From NCBI GenBank assembly GCA_030610025.1, contig JAUWSP010000001.1, positions 1-23,555 on the forward strand: DNA of 23,555 bases, given 5' to 3'. Numbering within the stretch: position 1 is the first letter of the stretch; every line of letters begins with the position of its first letter. Positions 1 to 7,514 of this stretch are shown here, one piece after another. The notes under the pieces are model-generated. The model made no database searches. It was not told where the DNA came from and saw nothing but the letters and a program-made list of their open reading frames with translations. Position numbers and translations under genes: made by a program. The DNA is from Acidobacteriota bacterium (GTDB taxonomy: Bacteria; Acidobacteriota; Thermoanaerobaculia; Multivoradales; JAHEKO01).

Positions 1-512
1 GATTTCACCCGATCCTCAAGACCTACCGACCCCATTACGGTGTGGACTACGGTGCTCCCACTGGGACTCCCGTGCGCGTCACGGCCAACGGAGTCGTACG
101 GTTCAAGGGACGGGATCGAGGCGGCGGCAATACCGTCAAGGTGCGCCACCCCAACGGTTACCTGACCGCCTATCTCCACCTCTCGAAGTTTGCGAGCGGC
201 ATCGGCGTCGGTCGCCGCGTGTCTCAGGGAGATGTGATCGGTTACGTGGGCTCGACCGGACTGGCCACGGGCCCTCATCTGGACTATCGAATTCAGCGCG
301 ATGGCCGCTGGATCAACCCGCTGACTCTGGATAATGAGCCGGCGGAGCCGATCGCCGAGCAGCAGTTGCCGTCGTTTCTCGCCTGGCGAGACGAGCTGCG
401 TCTGGCTTTGGAGGAAGGCCGGAGCCCTCTCGTACCGGGACTGCCGGACGCAGATCGCCTGGTCGAGTCCGAAAGTCCAGGCCAGTTCCATGCCTCAGCG
501 TCCGGCAAATAG
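1..512 (+). CDS. M23 family metallopeptidase, C-terminal part (5' end outside window)
   Basis: The reading frame is open from the first codon (base 3) and ends with TAG at 510-512. What is visible is a LytM/M23 zinc-peptidase domain, which normally cuts peptidoglycan cross-links in the periplasm. The zinc motif HYGVDYGAP lies at bases 33-59 (His and Asp ligands), a second conserved His is in AYLHLSKF near 168-191, and the last motif is GPHLDYRI near 271-294. The canonical last motif is HxH; here it is HLD, so the final zinc ligand would be Asp, a variant I recall from other M23 proteins. About 65 residues of non-conserved tail follow. The N-terminal part (probably signal or membrane segment, perhaps coiled coil) is outside the window. 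The GTG at 42 is only an internal Val codon. The gene overlaps the next one by 23 bases, which suggests co-transcription. Confidence 0.9.
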   Translation, partial: FHPILKTYRPHYGVDYGAPTGTPVRVTANGVVRFKGRDRGGGNTVKVRHPNGYLTAYLHLSKFASGIGVGRRVSQGDVIGYVGSTGLATGPHLDYRIQRDGRWINPLTLDNEPAEPIAEQQLPSFLAWRDELRLALEEGRSPLVPGLPDADRLVESESPGQFHASASGK

Positions 513-1509
513 GGTCCGCGCCAGAGCCTGGTGCCGGATCGACCTGGCCGGCGGCACGCTCGATATCTGGCCTCTGGGCCTGCTGCATCCCGGATCTCGC
601 ACCATCAACCTGGCCATCGACCTGCCGGTCGTGGTCGATCTGGCGTTGGCCGAGAGAGGCTTTCGGATCCGACAGGGAGACTCGGAAGTGGCGGTCGAAT
701 CCGCCCGAGAGCTGGCCGAGACCGACGGTGGAGCGCTGATTGGCCAGATTGCCCTGGATGTTGGACTGCCCCCTTCGACGATCAGAATCGAGAGTGCCTC
801 ACCTCAGGGTGGCGGCCTTGGAGCCAGTTCGGCCCTGGCGGTGGCCACCCTGGCTGCAGCGGAAGCTCTCGCCGGCAGCGAACCCTCCCCTGCAACTCGA
901 ATCGCGAGGCGGGCGCGGGATATCGAGGCGAGGCTCATGAGCCTACCGACCGGGATGCAAGACCATTTTCCGGCACTCCTGGGGGGTGCCCTGGAGATCG
1001 AGTACCGGCCAGGCGGTGAGAAGATTCGGGGCCTGGATGTGGATCTCGAGTCGCTAGGCGACAGCTTGCTGGTGGCCTACACCGGGCGCAGTCACTTTTC
1101 GGCGGGCAACAATTGGCGCATCGTTCGAAAGCGGCTCGATGGGGACGCTGAGATCGTCGACCTCTTCGATGGCATCCGGGACACCGCTTTCGAGCTACCA
1201 GGAGTGCTGGAACAGGGCGACTGGCAGTCAGCCGGGAAGCTGGTGGCGAAAGAGTGGAGTTATCGCAGGCAGTTGGCCGATGGAATCTCGACGCCCGAGA
1301 TCGAGACCCTGCTGTCTGCAGCTGGCCGTGAAGGGGCCTGGGGGGGCAAGGCTTGCGGAGCGGGCGGTGGTGGCTGCATCGTGGTGCTTTGCCCAGCCGA
1401 GAGGCGCCGCACGATCGCCGAGACTCTGGAGGCGGCGGGGGCTCGGGTTCTGCCTGCCAGACCTGTAGCCGGCGGGTTGGAAGTCGACCGCCCGGTGAAC
1501 CATTCCTGA
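490..1509 (+). CDS. GHMP-family sugar kinase (heptose/fucose-kinase-like)
   Basis: A 339-residue GHMP kinase, phosphorylating a small-molecule hydroxyl with ATP in the cytoplasm. Motif 1 (RIDLAGGTLDIWPLG, about residues 16-30) forms the substrate side, motif 2 (PQGGGLGASSA, 105-115) is the phosphate-binding loop, GMQDHFPALLGGA (155-167) carries the probable catalytic Asp, and motif 3 (KACGAGGGGCI, 287-297) closes the C-terminal domain. Overall it most resembles the D-glycero-D-manno-heptose 7-phosphate kinase and fucokinase branch, but the substrate cannot be fixed from sequence alone. ATG 490 is chosen because family members begin a few residues before the RIDLAGG motif; the frame is open upstream to 334, but that part is a shadow of the peptidase. 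The ribosome binding site is weak, so coupling to the overlapping upstream gene is likely. Confidence 0.85.
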   Translation: MPQRPANRVRARAWCRIDLAGGTLDIWPLGLLHPGSRTINLAIDLPVVVDLALAERGFRIRQGDSEVAVESARELAETDGGALIGQIALDVGLPPSTIRIESASPQGGGLGASSALAVATLAAAEALAGSEPSPATRIARRARDIEARLMSLPTGMQDHFPALLGGALEIEYRPGGEKIRGLDVDLESLGDSLLVAYTGRSHFSAGNNWRIVRKRLDGDAEIVDLFDGIRDTAFELPGVLEQGDWQSAGKLVAKEWSYRRQLADGISTPEIETLLSAAGREGAWGGKACGAGGGGCIVVLCPAERRRTIAETLEAAGARVLPARPVAGGLEVDRPVNHS

Positions 1510-1726
1510 TTCCTGATGGCCTATGGAGGGGACGGTGGGGTCTGCTGGCGGCCTCTGCGGGGTCATTCACTTCGGATCAAGCCATGGGGAGCTGCTTTTC
1601 TTGCCTGGCCTGGAGCTTGCAATATGAGAAGTGTGGAACCACGATTCCGGGCCCGAAGCTCCGCGGTCGTGACGGACAGCAAGCCCGGTAGGCCTCGGAG
1701 GGTCCGGAAGTGAAAGGAGGCCAGCC
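1510..1726. other. Intergenic region, probable promoter and leader of the PEGA gene
   Basis: There are 217 bases between the kinase stop and the next start. The short open frames here (for example one from 1516 to 1713) have no recognisable domain or good start signal. I see no convincing -35/-10 pair and no intrinsic terminator with a T run. The only clear signal is the ribosome binding site at the 3' end, listed separately. Confidence 0.4.
1713..1720 (+). promoter_or_regulatory. Strong Shine-Dalgarno site of the PEGA gene
   Basis: AAAGGAGG lies 6 bases before ATG 1727. It is the best ribosome binding site in the window, fixes the start of the PEGA protein, and suggests strong translation of that gene. 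Confidence 0.8.
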
Positions 1727-2860
1727 ATGATCGAGAGAACAGGATTCAGAGAACGACGACCAATCCTGAGCGGCCTGGGGCTGGCTGTGGTGTGGTTGCT
1801 TCTGGCCAGCAGCGGCTGGGCGATCGATGAAGAGAAGACCCGGGTCGTCAGAACACGGCCCACGGCTGACTCGTCGGGTTCCGAGCGACAGGCCAGCTCC
1901 ACGCGCTCCAACTCTCGGTCTTCCGTCTCACAGCAACGATCGACAAGCTCGAGCTCAGGATCGTCGTCCACTGTCGTGCAACGACAGCCGACGGCTCGGG
2001 ACACCCGGGAGAGTCCTCCCGGTCAGTGGAAGCCTCCCGGTGGATCGGGTGGTGGTGGTGGTTGGGGTGGGGGTGGATACCATCCATCCTGGGGTGGAGG
2101 CTGGGGATATCGAAATCCCTGGTATTGGAATCGCCATTGTTGGGGTTGGCCGTCCTGTTGGGGTTGGGGCTGGGGATACTGGGGCCCGTATTGGCACTAC
2201 CCACCTCTCGCCTATTCCACTCCTGCCTATCCCTTGTCTCGGACTCCCTACAGTCTTCGATCGGCCAGCGTCGACCTGGGCGCTCTGAATCTGGTCATCA
2301 AGCCGAAGAAAGCGGAGGTCTATGTGGATGGCCATTTCGTTGGCAGGGCGAAGGACTTCGACGGCTATCCGGGATATCTATGGCTCGAAGAAGGAAGCTA
2401 TGAGATCAGCCTGGTACGGGACGGCTACGTGACCTTCAGGGATCGGATCGTGGTTCGAACCGGCAACGTCATGGATGTCAGGCTACACCTGAAACCGGGC
2501 CTGTCGACTCCTGCAGAGGTGCCCAGGGCACCTGCGGCAGAGCCCGCATCAGAGGCCCAGGAACAGCTGACGAGCGTACAGGAGGAGGTTTCCCTACCTG
2601 GAATCAGGCAGGATGTCAGAGCCGATCCGGGACGTCTGGAGCTCGCCGTGCAGCCCTCGGATGCCTCGATCTACCTCGACGGGCGACTTCTAGGCTCGGG
2701 ACAGGAGCTGGCTGATCTCCACGCGGGGCTGATCGTCGATCCAGGTGCCCATTCCCTGGACATGGTGCGACCCGGGTACGAGGCCCAGCGACTCGACTTC
2801 GAAGTGGAGTCAGGCCAGACCGTCAGTCTGCAGGTCACACTGCAGAGCGACGGGAGATGA
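1727..2860 (+). CDS. Secreted Ser-rich / Gly-Trp-rich protein with two PEGA domains
   Basis: A 377-residue exported protein of unknown function. Residues 1-32 look like a signal peptide (Arg-rich start, hydrophobic LGLAVVWLLLASSGWA, cleavage after GWA). Residues 46-82 are Ser/Arg-rich and probably disordered. Residues 101-160 are extremely rich in Gly, Trp and Tyr, with 13 Trp in 56 residues and two Cys (138, 144). Two PEGA domains follow, about 187-257 (core VYVDGHFVG) and 303-373 (core IYLDGRLLG), separated by an acidic/Ala/Pro linker. PEGA domains are small beta-sandwich modules of extracytoplasmic or surface proteins. The layout suggests a periplasmic or surface protein anchored to or packed against another partner. 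It stands alone between the kinase operon and the convergent ogt, 35 bases away. Confidence 0.85.
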   Translation: MIERTGFRERRPILSGLGLAVVWLLLASSGWAIDEEKTRVVRTRPTADSSGSERQASSTRSNSRSSVSQQRSTSSSSGSSSTVVQRQPTARDTRESPPGQWKPPGGSGGGGGWGGGGYHPSWGGGWGYRNPWYWNRHCWGWPSCWGWGWGYWGPYWHYPPLAYSTPAYPLSRTPYSLRSASVDLGALNLVIKPKKAEVYVDGHFVGRAKDFDGYPGYLWLEEGSYEISLVRDGYVTFRDRIVVRTGNVMDVRLHLKPGLSTPAEVPRAPAAEPASEAQEQLTSVQEEVSLPGIRQDVRADPGRLELAVQPSDASIYLDGRLLGSGQELADLHAGLIVDPGAHSLDMVRPGYEAQRLDFEVESGQTVSLQVTLQSDGR

Positions 2861-2895
2861 TTGGCATCAGGGAATCGAAACAGTCGGCCGGGGAA

Positions 2896-3492
2896 TCAGG
2901 AATCGAGCTCCTCGAGCGCTCGATTCCTCTCCTCCAACCGCAATAGCCAGATCTTCTTCTTCTCGCCCGCGATGTAACTGCCAGGACCAGACTTGGTCGT
3001 CACGATTCGATGGCACGGAATGACGATGGGTAGAGGGTTGACCAGAAGGATGGACAGCACCTGGCGGTAGGCATCGGGTTTGGCCGCAGCTTCCGCGATG
3101 TGACCATAGGTTCGCGTACGGCCGTAGGGGACCTTGGCGGTCTGTCGAAGAACTCTACGAGCCAGATTGGGGAGCTCGGTAGCTCCGAGATCGTATTCCA
3201 GGTCCAGATTCTGTCTTGCGCCGGCGAAGTACTCGGAAAAGCGCCCGAGGACCTCGTCCAGGAAATCGGTGCGTTCCGATCGCTTGAGATCGGCGAAGTC
3301 TCGAAACTGGTTGCGCTGCCGCCCTTTCGGGGCGATCACGACCCAGGTCAGCACCTGGCCGGTGAGCTCGATGCCCAGGGTGCCGATGGGAGAGGGAATT
3401 CTGATGCGCGTTGGCTCTACTGGCGGCTCTGTGGGCGAGCCGTCCGCCGAAATCGGTTCGGACATCCGGAAAAGCGTATCATGGCCCATCAT
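2896..3492 (-). CDS. ogt: Methylated-DNA--protein-cysteine S-methyltransferase (O6-alkylguanine repair)
   Basis: A 198-residue suicide DNA repair protein that moves the alkyl group from O6-alkylguanine to its own Cys. The active site IPCHRIV has Cys160, preceded by the Asn hinge in NPLP (152-155). VPYGRTRTYG (121-130) is the start of the DNA-binding helix-turn-helix, and Arg143 sits where the arginine finger is expected. The C-terminal GSYIAGEKKKIWLLRLE matches the conserved end of the family. The segment after the Arg finger (YRQVLSILLV) departs from the usual ARAVG-x-A-x(3) pattern. ATG 3492 follows a GGAGG about 13 bases upstream; a second ATG at 3465 would remove nine residues. It lies 27 bases behind the DUF3891 gene and is probably in the same transcript. 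Confidence 0.92.
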   Translation of the reverse strand: MMGHDTLFRMSEPISADGSPTEPPVEPTRIRIPSPIGTLGIELTGQVLTWVVIAPKGRQRNQFRDFADLKRSERTDFLDEVLGRFSEYFAGARQNLDLEYDLGATELPNLARRVLRQTAKVPYGRTRTYGHIAEAAAKPDAYRQVLSILLVNPLPIVIPCHRIVTTKSGPGSYIAGEKKKIWLLRLEERNRALEELDS

Positions 3493-3519
3493 CCGTTGAC
3501 AGGCGCCTCCTGGCCCGGT

Positions 3520-4239
3520 TCATGCTGGGGCTGGGCCGGGAGCGATGCGAATTGCCAGCTCACTCCATCGGGCCATGGCCAGCTCCCCGCCGAGATCGGC
3601 ATCCCCAGCGTAGGGACGCTCGGGAATGCGCCGGCAAGGGACCCGGAGCGTGGTGGTACCCGCCAGCGGAAAAGGAGTCAGAAACAGGGTGTCCCCCAGC
3701 ATGGAGGCGCTCACCAGGTCGGTGCCGAGGGGCTCCTGCCAGCGGTCGCAGATCGCCAGCGAGAGCAGATCGGCAGTCTGAAGAAATCGATAGTCCTGAT
3801 GGATGACCGTCTGGCTGGTTGCGGCCTCTTCGAGCCAATCCTGTCGGTGTTCCTCGAGGATCGGAAGGTACTCTCGCCAGGCGTCGGGCACCTCGGAAGC
3901 TCCACGGTAGAGCGACTCGGCGTGATGGGCGATCAGCAAAGCGGCATAGGGGCGCTCCCGTGAAAAGCGCTGGATGCCTCGCTTCCAGATCTCCGCGCGG
4001 TCGTTCGGCGGAACCGTTCTATAGTCGTGGGGCCGCTGCCCGACCGCGTCGAAGTGGGGTGCCGAATCGGCCTCGCGCCAGCCATTGTCGTGCTCTCGGG
4101 TCGCGAACAGCAGATCCTCGCGTCGGGGATGCTCAGGCAGCCCGTCGCGGATCCAGAGTGAGAGCAGCTCGTACGAGAGTCGTGCATGGTCGGGCTGCGT
4201 GATGACCAGGAAGTCGGGAGAGTCGGGGACGACAATCAT
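3520..4239 (-). CDS. DUF3891 family protein
   Basis: A 239-residue cytoplasmic protein recognised as DUF3891 by its start MIV..., the ITQPDHARLS motif (13-22) and the REHDNGW motif (48-54). His18, His50-Asp51, His105-His106 and Asp157 (TADLLSL) are spaced like the ligands of an all-helical HD-type metal site, so a metal-dependent hydrolase is possible; this is inference, as I know of no proven activity for the family. ATG 4239 is chosen because the family starts directly with MIV; the frame is open to 4293, but those 18 residues look non-conserved and would reach into the divergent promoter region. It is followed by ogt 27 bases later. Confidence 0.8.
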   Translation of the reverse strand: MIVVPDSPDFLVITQPDHARLSYELLSLWIRDGLPEHPRREDLLFATREHDNGWREADSAPHFDAVGQRPHDYRTVPPNDRAEIWKRGIQRFSRERPYAALLIAHHAESLYRGASEVPDAWREYLPILEEHRQDWLEEAATSQTVIHQDYRFLQTADLLSLAICDRWQEPLGTDLVSASMLGDTLFLTPFPLAGTTTLRVPCRRIPERPYAGDADLGGELAMARWSELAIRIAPGPAPA

Positions 4240-4319
4240 ATCGATGTCAAGACTAGCTGAAGAGTCGCGCCGTAGTAACATCCCCAAGCACATGAATCGA
4301 GCTTCTTACGGAGAACACC
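4240..4319. promoter_or_regulatory. Divergent intergenic region DUF3891 / tryptophanase
   Basis: This 80-base gap between two divergent starts must hold both promoters, unless the minus-strand gene begins at the upstream start (4293). A TTGACA match lies on the minus strand (4250 to 4245), but its -10 would fall inside the DUF3891 gene. No good promoter pair is visible for the plus strand. A short ribosome binding site (CGGAG, 8 bases before ATG 4320) serves tnaA. Confidence 0.35.
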
Positions 4320-5714
4320 ATGCCGTTTGATCTACCAGAGCCGTGGCGAGTCAAAGTGGTCGAGCCGATCTCCCTACCCAGCGAAAGGGAGCGGGAAAGA
4401 CGCCTACAAAAGGCTGGTTTCAATCTGTTCGACGTGCCGGCCGAGGCAGTTTTCATTGATCTATTGACGGACTCGGGCACCTCGGCCATGTCTGATAATC
4501 AGTGGGCCGGATTGATGCTGGGAGACGAATCCTACGCCGGAGCCCGCAACTACTATCACTTCGAAGAGGCAGTCACGGAGATTTTCGGTTTCCCACACTT
4601 CGTACCGGTGCATCAAGGCAGGGTGGCGGAGAATCTGCTGTTCTCGACGCTGGTCCAGCCAGACATGATCGTGCCCAACAACAACCACTTCGACACGACG
4701 CGGGCCAACATCGAGATCCACAAAGGCCGGGCACTCGACCTGGTGATCCAGGAGGGTAGAGACCCAGCCGCCGACCATCCCTTCAAGGGCAACATCGATC
4801 TCGACAAGGTTCGCCGATTGTTCGAAGAGACTCCGCGGGCCAGAATTCCGCTGGCCATGCTGACCCTGACCAACAACTCGGGTGGCGGACAACCCGTATC
4901 CCTGGCCAACATCCGAGCCTACTCGGAGCTCTGTCACGAGTTCGGCATTCCGTTCTACATCGATGCTTGTCGCTTTGCCGAGAATGCTTTCTTCATTCAG
5001 CAGCGCGAGGAGGCTCAACAGGGGCGGAGTATCCCGGAGATCGTGCGGGAGATCTTCGACCTGGCGGATGGCTGCACCATGAGTGCCAAGAAGGATGGCC
5101 TGGCCAACATGGGCGGCTTTCTCGCCAGTCGGGACCATGATCTGATCGAGACGATCAAACAGAGACTCATTCTCATCGAGGGTTTTCCTACCTATGGCGG
5201 TCTCGCGGGCAGAGATCTGGAGGCGGTGGCTCGCGGACTCTGGGAGGTCATGGATCCGGAGTACCTGCGTTTCAGAGTCTCACAAGTCGGTGCCTTCGGA
5301 GAGCGCATGGCAGACCTGGGGATCCCAATCATCCAACCGGTAGGTGGTCATGCCGTCTATATCGATGCGCGGTCGTTCCTGTCTCACATACCGCAGTCGG
5401 CATTCCCTGCTCAGGCCCTGGTGGTAGCTCTCTATCGCGGCGGCGCGGTCCGCGGTGTGGAGGTGGGCAGTGTCATGTTCGGGCGCAAGGACCCGGAGAC
5501 CGGGCAGGAGATCTACCCCGATCTGGACCTGGTGCGCCTGGCGGTGCCGCGGAGGGTCTACACCAATACCCACCTGCGCTACGTCTGTGATGTCCTGGAA
5601 GAGATCCGCAATCACCTGGATCGCGTCACAGGTCTGAAGATGGTCTACGAAGCTCCGGTATTGCGGCACTTCACGGCTCGCTTCGAGGAAACGGGAGCCG
5701 GAGGCCAGGGCTAG
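4320..5714 (+). CDS. tnaA: Tryptophanase (PLP-dependent beta-eliminating lyase)
   Basis: A 464-residue fold-type I PLP enzyme of the tryptophanase / tyrosine phenol-lyase family, full length. Family landmarks are FIDLLTDSGTSAMSDNQWAG (45-64), VHQGR (97-101), NNSGGGQPVSLANIRA (185-200), DACRFAENAFF (215-225), MSAKKDG (254-260, PLP Lys258) and FPTYGGLAGRD (289-299). Two positions separate the two enzymes. Tyrosine phenol-lyase has the essential Arg381 in SMERG, and here it is Val382 (GVEVG). Tryptophanase has His463 in LRHFTA, and here His450 in LRHFTA is kept. Both point to L-tryptophan cleavage to indole, pyruvate and ammonia. It is monocistronic as far as can be seen; no TnaC-like leader or tnaB permease is adjacent. 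Its stop shares CTAG with the convergent mltG. Confidence 0.88.
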   Translation: MPFDLPEPWRVKVVEPISLPSERERERRLQKAGFNLFDVPAEAVFIDLLTDSGTSAMSDNQWAGLMLGDESYAGARNYYHFEEAVTEIFGFPHFVPVHQGRVAENLLFSTLVQPDMIVPNNNHFDTTRANIEIHKGRALDLVIQEGRDPAADHPFKGNIDLDKVRRLFEETPRARIPLAMLTLTNNSGGGQPVSLANIRAYSELCHEFGIPFYIDACRFAENAFFIQQREEAQQGRSIPEIVREIFDLADGCTMSAKKDGLANMGGFLASRDHDLIETIKQRLILIEGFPTYGGLAGRDLEAVARGLWEVMDPEYLRFRVSQVGAFGERMADLGIPIIQPVGGHAVYIDARSFLSHIPQSAFPAQALVVALYRGGAVRGVEVGSVMFGRKDPETGQEIYPDLDLVRLAVPRRVYTNTHLRYVCDVLEEIRNHLDRVTGLKMVYEAPVLRHFTARFEETGAGGQG

Positions 5715-6787
5715 GGCTCGTTGTTCTGCTGGTCTCTTTCCTCGGCCCACCGTTTCTGCCAGTAGAGCTTCTGCCATTGATGCACATTGCGATTGTGCTC
5801 GGCGAGAGTCGAGGCGAAGACATGTGAGCCGTCGTTGCGGCTGACGAAGTACAGGTAGGGAACCTCGGCTGGTTGCGCGGCCGACCTCAGACTTGCCAGG
5901 CCTGGCGAAGCGATGGGGCCGGGAGGAAGGCCGGGATAGAGGTAGGTGTTGTAGGGTGAGTCCAGTTTCAGATCGGGTCGCCGGATGTTGCCGTCCCACC
6001 GCCCTTCCTGCTTGAGAGCGTAGATCACCGTCGGATCGGCGTAGAGGGCGATTCCCTGTTGCAGTCGATTCGAGTAGACACCGGCGATGATGGGTCGCTC
6101 CTCGTCCAGGCGTGCCTCCTTTTCCACCACCGAGGCCAAAATGACGATCTGCCTGGGGGTCCGCTCGTTCTCTGGCGTCAGGAGCGGAAGTACTTCCTTC
6201 TCGAACCGCCGCAGGAAAGTGCTTACCAATGTCGTCACGATCTCCTCTTCCGAAGTCCCCTTGGCGAAAGAATAGGTGTCCGGAAAGAGATACCCCTCCA
6301 GGTTGGATGCCTCTGGATCCAGCCCCACGATCCTGTCTGAGGAGAGCATCTCCTCGAGTAGCACCTGTCGGTCACCGAAACCCTGGTCCGCCAGGTGTGA
6401 AGCGGTCTCCTCCATGGTGAGGCCTTCGACGATGGTGACGGGATAGGTCACGATATCGCCCCTGACCAGTTTGTCGAGAACCTCGGGGACAGTGGCCGGA
6501 GACTCGAAGAGATACTCGCCCGCCCTGAGCGGCGGATCCCCAAGTATCTGCACCAGGTAGAGCCGGGCCAGAAAGGCGTTGCTGAGGACCCCTTTCGCCT
6601 CCAGGTCCCGCAAGATCGATCCGGCGTCCTGGCCTGGAACCACCTCGTGCAGAAGCTCGACCTCGGGATAGCCCTTGTAGGAGCTGTGAAGCGTCTCCCA
6701 GGCCCACCAGGTCAGGCCACCTCCAGCCGCGAGAGCCAGCGTGAGCAGGGCGGCCAGTGCAGTCCACAGCCAGGCCCGCTTAGTCAT
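5711..6787 (-). CDS. mltG: Endolytic murein transglycosylase MltG (YceG-like)
   Basis: A 358-residue inner-membrane protein that cuts nascent glycan strands and terminates glycan polymerisation. One N-terminal membrane helix (about 5-30) is followed by a LysM-like region around 45-110 and the YceG catalytic domain. The catalytic Glu is Glu222 in ASVVEKEA. NLEGYLFPDTYSF (162-174), IAGVYSNRL (234-242), DPTVIYAL (251-258) and the SPYNTY...GLPPGPIASPG block (277-296) are all conserved in the family. ATG 6787 lies inside the end of ruvX (8-base overlap), so the two are coupled. The length is typical. The cell-wall role fits the M23 peptidase further left, but they are not in one operon. Confidence 0.93.
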   Translation of the reverse strand: MTKRAWLWTALAALLTLALAAGGGLTWWAWETLHSSYKGYPEVELLHEVVPGQDAGSILRDLEAKGVLSNAFLARLYLVQILGDPPLRAGEYLFESPATVPEVLDKLVRGDIVTYPVTIVEGLTMEETASHLADQGFGDRQVLLEEMLSSDRIVGLDPEASNLEGYLFPDTYSFAKGTSEEEIVTTLVSTFLRRFEKEVLPLLTPENERTPRQIVILASVVEKEARLDEERPIIAGVYSNRLQQGIALYADPTVIYALKQEGRWDGNIRRPDLKLDSPYNTYLYPGLPPGPIASPGLASLRSAAQPAEVPYLYFVSRNDGSHVFASTLAEHNRNVHQWQKLYWQKRWAEERDQQNNEP

Positions 6788-7208
6788 CAGGCCTCGAGGA
6801 AGACTCGTCCAGGTACTGCTGGAGTAGGATCTGCGCCGCGGTGGCGTCGATCTTTTCGGGATGGCGTCGCGGGTCGATTCCGGCCTCGCGAAGCCTCTCT
6901 TCGGCGGCCACCGATGTCAGCGTCTCATCCGTCATCTCGACAGGCAGGCCGGACTCCACGGCGAGCTTGCGTGCGAAGCTGGAGACTCGGGCCGAGGCCG
7001 GACCTCGACTCCCGTCGAGATTCAGTGGATCGCCGATCACGAAGCTCTCGATATCCCGCTGGAGGGCAATTTCCATGATCTGACGGATGGCTTGAGGGTC
7101 GCTCGTTCGGGTCACTGTCTGAAGCGGTACAGCGAAATCTCCCTCGGGCTCGGAGACGGCCAGGCCGATTCGTTTCTCTCCGAAGTCGATACCGAGGAGC
7201 CGTTTCAT
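6780..7208 (-). CDS. ruvX: YqgF/RuvX-type Holliday junction resolvase-like protein
   Basis: A 142-residue RNase H-fold protein of the YqgF family, linked to pre-16S rRNA 5' processing and proposed as a Holliday junction resolvase. The N-terminal strand RLLGIDFGEKRIGLAVS contains the first catalytic Asp (Asp8). The motif FVIGDPLNLDGSRG is the typical GxPxxxDG block. TDETLTS contains the conserved Glu, and KIDATAAQILLQQYLD the last Asp. Start ATG 7208 is preferred over the longer frame from 7256, because family members begin just before LGIDFG. It heads the ruvX-mltG pair, a neighbourhood common in bacteria. Confidence 0.92.
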   Translation of the reverse strand: MKRLLGIDFGEKRIGLAVSEPEGDFAVPLQTVTRTSDPQAIRQIMEIALQRDIESFVIGDPLNLDGSRGPASARVSSFARKLAVESGLPVEMTDETLTSVAAEERLREAGIDPRRHPEKIDATAAQILLQQYLDESSSRPDD

Positions 7209-7514
7209 GTCTCTTGCCCAGCCTTCCGTCCGAGGCGGTTCGAAAGACGATACCACCGACCTCGGATACCCTGGCTGGAGCCTCCGACCCCGGCTCGGGA
7301 TGGTGCTGATCGAGGGCCTTCCGCAGGGTTGGAAAATGCCGTTGAAATGCCAACTCCCGGCCGTCGGAAGACGGCCAGTGCTGTGCTAGCATGAAGGCTC
7401 TCGAAGACCGGGTGCCATGAGGCGGGATCAGCCCGATGAGTTCCTCTGGACGCTCGGGCCGGTCCCTGAGGTGTCGACCCGGATCACCAAAACCCAACAA
7501 CGAGCGAGGTGCTC
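7209..7514. other. 306-base divergent intergenic region ruvX / thiolase
   Basis: It holds no recognised gene. Contents I can see: a perfect hairpin at 7359-7376 (listed), a weak extended -10-like TGCTAGCAT at 7384-7392 without a -35, and a 33-codon open frame at 7417-7518 (MRRDQPDEFLW...) whose TGA overlaps the thiolase ATG as ATGA. The latter may be a leader peptide or chance. No clear promoter for ruvX is visible on the minus strand. Confidence 0.5.
7359..7376. repeat. Perfect 7-bp inverted repeat with GGAA loop
   Basis: GGCCGTC, loop GGAA, GACGGCC. The stem has seven pairs, six of them G-C. As RNA from the plus strand the loop fits the GNRA tetraloop pattern. No T run follows, so it is not an ordinary intrinsic terminator. 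It lies about 140 bases before the thiolase start. Confidence 0.5.

Noticed and set aside
935..1570. Long minus-strand open frame opposite the GHMP kinase
   Set aside because: Arg/Pro-rich translation with no domain; typical shadow in GC-rich coding DNA.
2027..2206. Gly/Trp-rich segment as a frameshift artefact
   Set aside because: The frame runs cleanly from a signal peptide with strong ribosome binding site into two good PEGA domains in the same frame.
4320..5714. Tyrosine phenol-lyase
   Set aside because: The essential Arg is Val, and the tryptophanase His is present.
7359..7376. Hairpin as intrinsic terminator
   Set aside because: No T run follows, and no gene ends toward it on either strand.
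7391..7420. Nine-codon frame MKALEDRVP as a leader peptide
   Set aside because: No ribosome binding site and no regulatory codons; likely chance.
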